From assembly GCA_900543105.1 (NCBI GenBank), contig UQQA01000150.1, positions 1-5,382 on the forward strand: a stretch of DNA of 5,382 nt. Direction: 5' to 3'. Positions within the stretch are counted from its first letter, which is position 1, and the number at the start of each line of letters is the position of its first letter. This DNA comes from an uncultured Ruminococcus sp. Lineage in GTDB: Bacteria > Bacillota > Clostridia > Oscillospirales > Ruminococcaceae. The notes beneath the pieces were generated by a model. It was not told where the DNA came from and searched no databases. It saw nothing but the letters and a program-made list of their open reading frames with translations. A program made the position numbers and the translations under genes. This document shows positions 1 through 4,758 of this stretch, in pieces.

Positions 1-105
1 TATTCAAGATTGTCGGCTTGATTTTTTCCAAATTTTAAATGGTGTTTAGTATAAAGTTTACGTTAATTTGTGCAATTTCTTTCAATAATACGTTTTTTTG
101 ACAAA

Positions 106-132
106 TCAGCCGCCCCAAATTGGAGCGGCTGA
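106..132 (-). terminator. GC-rich hairpin just after the LRR-FN3 gene, probable terminator
   Basis: Positions 106-132 form an 11-bp stem with one G-T wobble pair and a 5-nt loop. The outer eight pairs, TCAGCCGC with GCGGCTGA, are perfect. On the minus strand the hairpin begins 3 nt after the TAA of the LRR-FN3 gene, where an intrinsic terminator would sit. The following tract on that strand is weak (TTTGTC). On the plus strand the tract after it is ATTTTATC, so it may also stop transcription arriving from the left of the window. The stem itself is clear; its termination activity is inferred. Confidence 0.6.
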
Positions 133-135
133 ATT

Positions 136-1323
136 TTATCTGGTATGGAATTCATAGGATTCAGAGAGGAAACCCTCAATGTCGGTCTTGCCGATAGTAT
201 CAACGGCGGAAATTTTTATCCAGTATTTGCGTTCGGGGTGAAGTCCCGTTATCGTGCAGTTTTCCGTTGTGACCTTAGCGTATTCCTCATATTTTTTGAG
301 GAGCGGATTGTAGAGATATACCTTGTAGTAGTCCGTTCCGTTGACCCAGTTCCACGTTAAATCCATTTTGTTCCTGCCGCGCGAAGCGATAACCGCTGTC
401 GGGGCGGAAAGGCGGTATTTATACTTTACCTTGTTTTTCTTTGCGTAGCGTTCGGCATCGCTGCCCTGTTCTACTACAAGGGTGATCCTGCAGGGAGTTA
501 TCGTCTTGAATGATTTCACGAATTCGCCGCTGCTGTAGGTGTAGTAGGGTGCTTTCACAGCCTTTTTGCCGGTCGAAAGGTAAAACTGCGGCTCATCTTT
601 GGAAAGGTCTGCGCAGAAACCGAAAGCATATCTGTCAACGGTCGCATCGGCAGGTATCGAAACAGCTTCAAGCCTCGGGCAGTTGTAGAAAGCGTCTGCA
701 ATGAAGCCGATGCTGTTCGGGAATCTCACAGTTTTGAGCGAAAGGCAGTTGCCGAATGCACCGCCGCCTATCTGACCGACTTCCGATCCGCTTTTCGTGA
801 AGGTAATGCTTTGCAGCGAACGGCAGCAGAAGAAAGCATAGTCCATAATTCCGCCGTAAGGGTATCTTCCGTAGGTTTCATTCGTGCAGATATCTCCGCG
901 GAAAATTACCTTTTTAAGGCTTATGCAGCCGAAAAATGCGCTCTCGCCGATATAGTCAAGGTTGCCCTTTACATCGAGCGTTTTAAGGTTTGAGCAGCCC
1001 GTGAAAGCTCTGTCGCCGATGCCGCCGAAGCAGGTCTTGGGTATCGTAACAGAGGTTATTTTCTGATTGTCACGGAAAGCATCATCGGCAATGTAGACAG
1101 CATCGGCAGGGATCGTTACCGCACCGCCCGAGCCTTTGTATTTTTTTACAAAAATGTCACCGCTTCTGTCCTGAGCAAGAACGAAACCGCCCTTTACGGT
1201 GTATTCCGAATCGGCTATTTCTTTTGAGTTGGAGAGTGCGAAAACGTTCACCGCCGAAAGCTGCATACAGCTGAGTGACATAACGACAGCAAGCGCAATA
1301 TTTATTAATCTTTTAAACTTCAA
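136..1323 (-). CDS. Secreted BspA-type leucine-rich-repeat protein with C-terminal fibronectin type III domain
   Basis: This is a 395-residue exported protein, probably involved in surface adhesion or binding; its ligand cannot be read from the sequence. A signal peptide is visible: K2, K4 and R5, a hydrophobic stretch to about residue 28, and likely cleavage after VFA (A29). About seven LRR_5 (BspA/TpLRR-like) repeats follow at roughly 69-245, each with the pattern xAFxxCxxLxxVxF/IP, for example RAFTGCSNLKTL and GAFGNCLSLKTV. A GSDAERYAKKN segment (288-297), typical of the end of such arrays, precedes a fibronectin III-like domain (about 306-395: SAPTAV, LTWNWV, YYKVYLY, ITGLHPERKYWIKISAV). 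There is no LPxTG sorting signal, dockerin or C-terminal membrane segment, so it is probably released or held non-covalently. The start is TTG at 1323-1321, the first start codon after an in-frame TGA, and it supplies the basic end of the signal peptide; the next in-frame Met (15) would lose it. The gene lies 30 nt after dut and is probably cotranscribed with it. The domain call is firm; the role is inferred. Confidence 0.85.
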   Translation of the reverse strand: MKFKRLINIALAVVMSLSCMQLSAVNVFALSNSKEIADSEYTVKGGFVLAQDRSGDIFVKKYKGSGGAVTIPADAVYIADDAFRDNQKITSVTIPKTCFGGIGDRAFTGCSNLKTLDVKGNLDYIGESAFFGCISLKKVIFRGDICTNETYGRYPYGGIMDYAFFCCRSLQSITFTKSGSEVGQIGGGAFGNCLSLKTVRFPNSIGFIADAFYNCPRLEAVSIPADATVDRYAFGFCADLSKDEPQFYLSTGKKAVKAPYYTYSSGEFVKSFKTITPCRITLVVEQGSDAERYAKKNKVKYKYRLSAPTAVIASRGRNKMDLTWNWVNGTDYYKVYLYNPLLKKYEEYAKVTTENCTITGLHPERKYWIKISAVDTIGKTDIEGFLSESYEFHTR

Positions 1324-1331
1324 GAGTATTA

Positions 1332-1335
1332 CCCC
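1332..1335 (-). promoter_or_regulatory. Weak Shine-Dalgarno (GGGG) for the TTG start of the LRR-FN3 gene
   Basis: On the minus strand GGGG lies 8 nt before the TTG at 1323. It is the only purine-rich candidate in the 30-nt gap after dut. It is far weaker than the AAGGAGG or GGAGG sites of the esterase, dut and Enzyme I genes. With the TTG start, it suggests low translation or some coupling to dut, which ends 30 nt upstream. Confidence 0.45.
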
Positions 1336-1353
1336 ATTTCATTCAGATAAGCT

Positions 1354-1872
1354 TTATTTGTCCGTACTTCCGAAACCACCGGTGCGTGTGCCGTCCGAAG
1401 AGTCATCGTCGGTTATGCCGAACGGGAGGAATATTCCCTGAGCGAAGCCTTTTCCCTCGTCAACATCGGCAATGCTGAAGTCCTTTGAATCGTTGGTTAT
1501 CTTTATTTTGATGTGCCCCTCGTTGTCGGCGCCGAAGTAGTCGCTGTCGATGATGCCGACAGTGTTGTCAAGCTGAATCCGATGCTTGAAGCCAAGACTG
1601 CTTCGTGGAAATATCGCAAGCACCCAGCCCTGCGTTATCTCGGCTCTTATTCCCGTCGGGATAAGGAGAGTTTCATCGGGGTTAAGGGTTATTGCAACGG
1701 GGAGAAAGAAATCATAGCCTGCCGAGCCTGCGGTAGCTCTTTTCGGCAGCCTGATATGGTCGTATATCTCACGAACGACTGCCTCGTCATCTTCGGGATA
1801 GACAGCCTGCCAGTCACCGAGGAATTGTTCAAACGAAACCTTATAAAATTTTGCGACTTTTTCTATAGACAT
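1354..1872 (-). CDS. dut: Deoxyuridine 5'-triphosphate nucleotidohydrolase (trimeric dUTPase)
   Basis: Cytoplasmic dUTPase hydrolyses dUTP to dUMP and pyrophosphate, keeping uracil out of DNA and supplying dUMP for thymidylate synthesis. All five family motifs are present in order over 172 residues: I AGYD (51-54), II PRSSLG (89-94), III NTVGIIDSDY (103-112, with the conserved Asp in GIIDSDY), IV GKGFAQ (140-145) and V RTGGFGST (163-170). Motif V ends GFGSTDK where GFGSTG is usual. A segment of about 40 residues (1-40, including VSFEQF and REIYDHI) precedes the LPKRAT stretch where standard dUTPases begin; my recollection is that clostridial relatives carry similar extensions. The ATG at 1872 has GGAGGA 6 nt upstream (1879-1884). 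The gene has its own promoter in the gap after metF, and its ribosome binding site sits in one arm of a 12-bp inverted repeat. The LRR-FN3 gene follows after 30 nt. Confidence 0.95.
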   Translation of the reverse strand: MSIEKVAKFYKVSFEQFLGDWQAVYPEDDEAVVREIYDHIRLPKRATAGSAGYDFFLPVAITLNPDETLLIPTGIRAEITQGWVLAIFPRSSLGFKHRIQLDNTVGIIDSDYFGADNEGHIKIKITNDSKDFSIADVDEGKGFAQGIFLPFGITDDDSSDGTRTGGFGSTDK

Positions 1873-1875
1873 AAA

Positions 1876-1925
1876 AAATCCTCCGAAATATCATATATTA
1901 TCATTATACAATATTCGGAGGATTT
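1876..1925 (-). promoter_or_regulatory. Perfect 12-bp inverted repeat covering the dut RBS; RBS-sequestering hairpin and/or metF terminator
   Basis: Arms at 1876-1887 (AAATCCTCCGAA on the plus strand) and 1914-1925 (TTCGGAGGATTT) are exact reverse complements, separated by 26 AT-rich nt. In minus-strand RNA the upstream arm contains CCUCC and the downstream arm contains the dut Shine-Dalgarno GGAGG. RNA reading through from metF should therefore form a stem that hides the dut RBS. The stem runs directly into T6 (1878-1873), which ends at the dut ATG, so the same structure resembles an intrinsic terminator for metF, although the loop is long. The upstream arm lies between the -35 and -10 of the dut promoter, so transcripts starting there lack it. 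The repeat is seen directly; its function is inferred. Confidence 0.7.
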
Positions 1926-1931
1926 CGTCAA
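1903..1931 (-). promoter_or_regulatory. Sigma-A promoter of dut (TTGACG, 17 bp, TATAAT)
   Basis: On the minus strand the -35 is TTGACG (1931-1926, five of six matches), the spacer is 17 bp, and the -10 is a perfect TATAAT (1908-1903). Transcription would start near the A at 1896, giving a leader of about 24 nt that keeps the GGAGGA ribosome binding site. The promoter lies wholly in the 74-bp gap between metF and dut and gives dut, and probably the LRR gene after it, expression independent of the esterase-metF transcript. Confidence 0.8.
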
Positions 1932-1946
1932 CACTTTGGCAATAAA

Positions 1947-2807
1947 TTAAAGCATATTTTTGATGCTTTCGCTGATTTTTCCCGCAACGTAAGGATTGTT
2001 CATCGTGTAAAGGTGAATACCGTCAACGCCGCTTGAAATAAGGTCAACTATCTGGTCGATAGCATAGGCAATTCCTGCATCGCGGAGAGCTTCGGGGTTG
2101 TTTTCGTATCTCTGCATAGTCTTGGAGAACTTTGCTGGAAGGCTTGCGCCGCACATCGAAACCATTCGCTGTATCTGCTTTGCATTTGTAACGGGCATAA
2201 TTCCTGCTTCGATAGGAACGTTCACTCCTGCGGCTCTTGCTTTTTCAAGGAAGTTGAAAAATACGGAGTTGTCGAAGAAAAGCTGCGACATAAGATGCTC
2301 TGCGCCCGCTTCTATCTTTATTTTAAGATTTTCGATATCCTTGTCAAGATTTTCCGCTTCAATATGACATTCGGGGTAGCAAGCTCCCGAAACGTGAAAA
2401 TCACCGTTTTCCTTTATAAAGCGTGTGAGGTCGCTCGCATACTCAAAGTCGTGCAGACGGGGGATATCGGGGTTGATGTCACCGCGGAGAGCAAGGATAT
2501 TTTCAACGCTGCGTTCTTTGAGCTGTTTAAGGCGTTCGAGGATAAGCTCCCTGTCGCTGTAAACGCAGGTGAGGTGAGCCGCCGAGGTTATGCCGAGTTC
2601 ATTCTGAATGTATGAAGCGATATCACAGGTCATTGTGTCCGCGCTCGTTCCTCTTGCGCCGTATGTAACGCTGATAAAGTCGGGAGAGAGCTTTTTAAGC
2701 TCGTCCAGTGTATGGTAAATGGATTCGATAGGAGTAGTGTTTTTCGGGGGAAATACCTCGAATGAGAATACGGTCTTTCCCTTTCCGAACAGTTCGGGTA
2801 TCTTCAT
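1947..2807 (-). CDS. metF: 5,10-methylenetetrahydrofolate reductase
   Basis: This cytoplasmic flavoprotein reduces 5,10-methylene-THF to 5-methyl-THF, the methyl donor for methionine synthesis; in some anaerobes the family also serves the methyl branch of the Wood-Ljungdahl pathway. At 286 residues it has the length of bacterial MetF, with no C-terminal regulatory domain. Family landmarks run in order: FSFEVFPPK (14-22, E17 matching the E. coli catalytic Glu28), SVTYGARGT (46-54), HLTC (78-81), LALRGD (105-110, D110 matching the flavin-site Asp120), SQLFFDN (174-180, Q175 matching the substrate-binding Gln183), IEAGIMPV (199-206) and the C-terminal HLYTMNNP (265-272). The ATG at 2807 gives the usual N-terminus; the AGGA upstream is 11 nt away, slightly far. 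The gene follows the esterase by 19 nt and probably shares its mRNA. No methionine synthase, MetV-like partner or other folate gene is beside it, so context does not say which pathway it serves. Confidence 0.95.
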   Translation of the reverse strand: MKIPELFGKGKTVFSFEVFPPKNTTPIESIYHTLDELKKLSPDFISVTYGARGTSADTMTCDIASYIQNELGITSAAHLTCVYSDRELILERLKQLKERSVENILALRGDINPDIPRLHDFEYASDLTRFIKENGDFHVSGACYPECHIEAENLDKDIENLKIKIEAGAEHLMSQLFFDNSVFFNFLEKARAAGVNVPIEAGIMPVTNAKQIQRMVSMCGASLPAKFSKTMQRYENNPEALRDAGIAYAIDQIVDLISSGVDGIHLYTMNNPYVAGKISESIKNML

Positions 2808-2826
2808 TGGCAGTTTTGTCCTTTCA

Positions 2827-4356
2827 TTACTTTATATAAAATCCGTCATCACGGCTCGTTCTGAACGGTGCAAGCGGAAGTCCGTTCTTCGAGAAAACGG
2901 TGACTTCCCCGTAGTTCACCCAGCAGTAACGGGCATATTTCGGCTCGCTGACTTCGCAGCTTGAAAGAATGATCTTTTCGCCGTCAAATTCGGCATTTGC
3001 GGAGTGATAAACCTTGTCCATGCCTGCGATCTCAAAGCCTTTGACCTCGCCCTTTACATCAAAACCGCTCTCGGCATGGTCAAAGCTCAAAACAGCTTTT
3101 CCGTCAGCGAAAAGAGCCGAGCGGAAAATTGCGCCGTAAGCCTTTTCGGGAGAGAGCTTATTGTAAACATGGCAAAGTGCCTGAAGTTCAAGGCGTTCGC
3201 CGACGGGCTTCTTGTCGAGGGGGTGAATGTTGCCGTATTCGCCGCAGTCGAGAGCAACCGCAATGCCCGTGTTCGCCGTTGTTCGATGAACACGCATCTG
3301 CGCCTCACGGATAAGACACCAGTGCTTTCTGTCCTCTTCGCCGCGGTTGATATGCATCGGGAGCTGAACGAAAATGAACGGCAGAGTATCATCGTTCCAG
3401 TCGCTTCTCCACTGCTCGATGAGCATTTTCAGCAGCTTGCAGTACATATTCGGCTTGTGGTCGTCGCTTTCGCCCTGATAATAGATAAAGCCTGCGAGAG
3501 TGTATGGGCATACCCGCTTTAACATAGTTTCGTAAACGCCGCCTGCACGGAACGGGGACTTCGGACCGAGCGGCTCGGGGTAGCGGCAGGGACCCGCGAA
3601 TTTGAGTGCATCGTCCCATTCGCCCTCGGGGTTCTTGGCGTAAAATTCGTTTATTTTCGGCTGCCACTGCTCAACGTAAGCGTTGTAATCGTCAAGCTCT
3701 GTGCAGTATTCCTCAAAAGTTTTTCCGTCCATAGCGGCATCGTATTCGTCAACGTAAGACTTTGTATCGACATCAGAGCAGAGCAGTTCCTTTGACATCC
3801 AAGCCGAAGCGGAAGTTCCGCCCCAGTTGCAGCCTATAACGCCGACTGTCACGCCGAGGTCCTCGGAAAGCTTTTTGGCGAAATAGTAGCCGACTGCGGA
3901 CCATGCGGCGGAGTTGTCCTTTGATGCCCTTGCCCAGCCGCCGTTGCGCTCGTCAGCATAGAAAAATTCATCAATATAGGAATTCTTTTTGGTATAGTAG
4001 AAGCGAACGTTCACGCCGTCCGTCTGTTCGAGGACTTTTTTTCCGTCGAGCGAGTTCTGAAGCTCAAGCTCCATATTCGACTGACCGCCTGCGAGCCAGA
4101 CTTCACCGAGCATAACATCGGTAAAGACGATTTTTTCATCACCCGAGGAAACCGTCATCTCGTAAGGTCCGCCTGCCTCCATTGCAGGGAGAACAGCCGT
4201 CCAGCGGTGATTTTTTGTCACAGCCTCGGCAGTCTTGCCGTTCAGTGAAACGGTAACCTTCATTCCGTCATAAGCCATACCCCACACGGTTATATTTTTA
4301 TTTCTTTGAAGAACCATTGAATCGGAAAACACAGGTGCGCAGGATAAGATACCCAT
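2827..4356 (-). CDS. Intracellular SGNH/SASA-family carbohydrate esterase (sialate O-acetylesterase or acetylxylan-esterase-like)
   Basis: A 509-residue serine esterase predicted to remove O-acetyl groups from sugars such as O-acetylated sialic acid or xylan fragments. The N-terminal beta domain (about 7-80) carries the family signature PVFSDSMVLQR...ITVWG. The SGNH catalytic domain has WLAGGQSNME (88-96, nucleophile S93), an NWGGTSASAW block (177-186), YYQGESD (292-298) and DCGEYGNIHPLDKKPVGERL (370-389) with likely catalytic H378. The C-terminus ends in the usual ARYCW, NGLPLAPFRT pattern (475-500). No signal peptide or membrane segment is present, so it should act in the cytoplasm on imported oligosaccharides. 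The start is ATG at 4356, set by AAGGAGG at 4370-4364 with a 7-nt spacer; an in-frame TTG at 4362 almost touches the Shine-Dalgarno and is not credible. It leads a probable operon with metF, 19 nt downstream, and is divergent from the Enzyme I gene. The family is firm; the acetylated substrate cannot be decided. Confidence 0.88.
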   Translation of the reverse strand: MGILSCAPVFSDSMVLQRNKNITVWGMAYDGMKVTVSLNGKTAEAVTKNHRWTAVLPAMEAGGPYEMTVSSGDEKIVFTDVMLGEVWLAGGQSNMELELQNSLDGKKVLEQTDGVNVRFYYTKKNSYIDEFFYADERNGGWARASKDNSAAWSAVGYYFAKKLSEDLGVTVGVIGCNWGGTSASAWMSKELLCSDVDTKSYVDEYDAAMDGKTFEEYCTELDDYNAYVEQWQPKINEFYAKNPEGEWDDALKFAGPCRYPEPLGPKSPFRAGGVYETMLKRVCPYTLAGFIYYQGESDDHKPNMYCKLLKMLIEQWRSDWNDDTLPFIFVQLPMHINRGEEDRKHWCLIREAQMRVHRTTANTGIAVALDCGEYGNIHPLDKKPVGERLELQALCHVYNKLSPEKAYGAIFRSALFADGKAVLSFDHAESGFDVKGEVKGFEIAGMDKVYHSANAEFDGEKIILSSCEVSEPKYARYCWVNYGEVTVFSKNGLPLAPFRTSRDDGFYIK

Positions 4357-4363
4357 ACACAAA

Positions 4364-4370
4364 CCTCCTT
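4364..4370 (-). promoter_or_regulatory. Consensus Shine-Dalgarno AAGGAGG that fixes the esterase start
   Basis: On the minus strand AAGGAGG ends 7 nt before the ATG at 4356. An in-frame TTG at 4362 begins only 1 nt after it, which leaves no room for initiation, so the ATG is chosen and the protein is 509 residues long. Confidence 0.85.
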
Positions 4371-4403
4371 AGTTTGAGAATATCATGTACATTTTACTTT
4401 ATT

Positions 4404-4433
4404 ATCATAAAAAAATCAAGCAATAAATGTTAA
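4404..4433 (-). promoter_or_regulatory. Candidate sigma-A promoter of the esterase-metF operon
   Basis: On the minus strand TTAACA (4433-4428, five of six -35 matches) and TATGAT (4409-4404, five of six -10 matches) are separated by 18 bp. Initiation would fall near 4397, giving a leader of about 41 nt before the ATG at 4356. Surrounding DNA is very AT-rich, so look-alikes are expected. A second TATAAT on the same strand at 4440-4435 lacks a good -35. Confidence 0.4.
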
Positions 4434-4553
4434 TATTATAGGTGACCTCTGAAAGTACAGGAGTAATATTCAAAAAATCAGGTTCATAAACTTGTTGGGT
4501 GGAGATCCAAAGATGTTTTGGGCTTATTGGGTATGATAAAATGTCCTGCTTTT

Positions 4554-4587
4554 TACAGAAAGTTGTAATTAGTACAGAAATTTGTGA
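4554..4587. repeat. 15-bp imperfect direct repeat, 19-bp period
   Basis: TACAGAAAGTTGTAA (4554-4568) and TACAGAAATTTGTGA (4573-4587) match at 13 of 15 positions. Their starts are 19 bp apart, close to two helical turns, so both would face the same side of the DNA. This could be a tandem protein-binding site upstream of the Enzyme I promoter, but chance similarity in AT-rich DNA is possible. Confidence 0.35.
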
Positions 4588-4604
4588 AATAAGCTAATAT
4601 GTCA

Positions 4605-4620
4605 ACGAAAACGTATTCGT
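4605..4620. promoter_or_regulatory. 16-bp imperfect palindrome, LacI/CcpA-family operator candidate
   Basis: ACGAAAACGTATTCGT is palindromic except for one symmetric mismatched pair (positions 6 and 11). It centres on CG, as LacI-family operators and catabolite-responsive elements do, but differs from the cre consensus at about three of 14 positions. It lies about 52 bp upstream of the -35 of the Enzyme I promoter and about 170 bp from the esterase promoter candidate. That suits an upstream regulator of the Enzyme I gene better than a roadblock. Its identity as an operator is inferred. Confidence 0.4.
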
Positions 4621-4637
4621 AAATTGTACATATTGCA

Positions 4638-4660
4638 CATAAAATTATAAATATTTTATG
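4638..4660. promoter_or_regulatory. AT-rich dyad (8-bp arms) just upstream of the Enzyme I -35
   Basis: CATAAAAT (4638-4645) and ATTTTATG (4653-4660) are exact reverse complements separated by 7 nt. The dyad ends 11 bp before the -35 and centres about 58 bp upstream of the predicted start site, a common place for activator binding or an UP-like element. The AT-rich composition makes a chance origin possible. Confidence 0.3.
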
Positions 4661-4671
4661 AATTTAGATTC

Positions 4672-4700
4672 TTGAAAATATTATGGTAAAGTGTTATAAT
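4672..4700 (+). promoter_or_regulatory. Extended -10 sigma-A promoter of the Enzyme I gene
   Basis: TTGAAA (4672-4677) is followed by a 17-bp spacer and a perfect TATAAT (4695-4700) with the extended TGn motif directly before it (TG at 4692-4693). Transcription should begin near the A at 4707, leaving a leader of about 52 nt to the ATG at 4759. A short palindrome, TGTTTAAAACA (4701-4711), spans the predicted start and could be an operator, but it is AT-rich and short. Confidence 0.82.
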
Positions 4701-4758
4701 TGTTTAAAACAGTAAAGCGAAAAATTTGACTGTACCCGAACATCAGGGAGGTGGTATC

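Larger units (their letters stand above)
4357..4758. other. 402-bp AT-rich divergent intergenic region between the esterase and the Enzyme I gene
   Basis: No convincing coding sequence or structured RNA is visible here. It holds a strong promoter for the Enzyme I gene near its right end, a weaker promoter candidate for the esterase near its left end, and between them a 16-bp palindrome (4605-4620), an AT-rich dyad (4638-4660) and a direct repeat (4554-4587). One seven-codon reading frame at 4513-4536 has only weak support. A gap this long with several repeats suggests regulated divergent transcription. Confidence 0.7.

Noticed and set aside
4..27. Hairpin TCAAG/CTTGA followed by T6 at the left edge, as a terminator for a gene left of the window
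   Set aside because: The stem is only 5 bp and mostly AT, too weak to call.
48..75. Minus-strand promoter TTGCAC, 16 bp, TATACT for a gene to the left
   Set aside because: The -35 matches only three of six positions, and no target gene is visible in the window.
1267..1269. Lipoprotein signal (Cys19) in the LRR protein
   Set aside because: The residues before Cys19 (SLS) do not fit a lipobox well, and a normal cleavage site after VFA (A29) is better.
1513..1950. 145-codon plus-strand open frame antisense to dut and its leader
   Set aside because: dut has all five dUTPase motifs on the other strand; the antisense frame has no domain or promoter of its own.
3004..3522. 172-codon plus-strand open frame antisense to the esterase
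   Set aside because: It lies entirely within a gene with full family motifs, shows no recognisable domain, and reflects the codon bias of the real gene.
4357..4362. TTG start at 4362 adding two residues to the esterase
   Set aside because: It begins 1 nt from the AAGGAGG Shine-Dalgarno, while the ATG at 4356 has a 7-nt spacer and gives the usual family N-terminus.
4600..4605. Perfect minus-strand TTGACA as a second -35 for the esterase
   Set aside because: No acceptable -10 hexamer lies 15-19 bp downstream on that strand.
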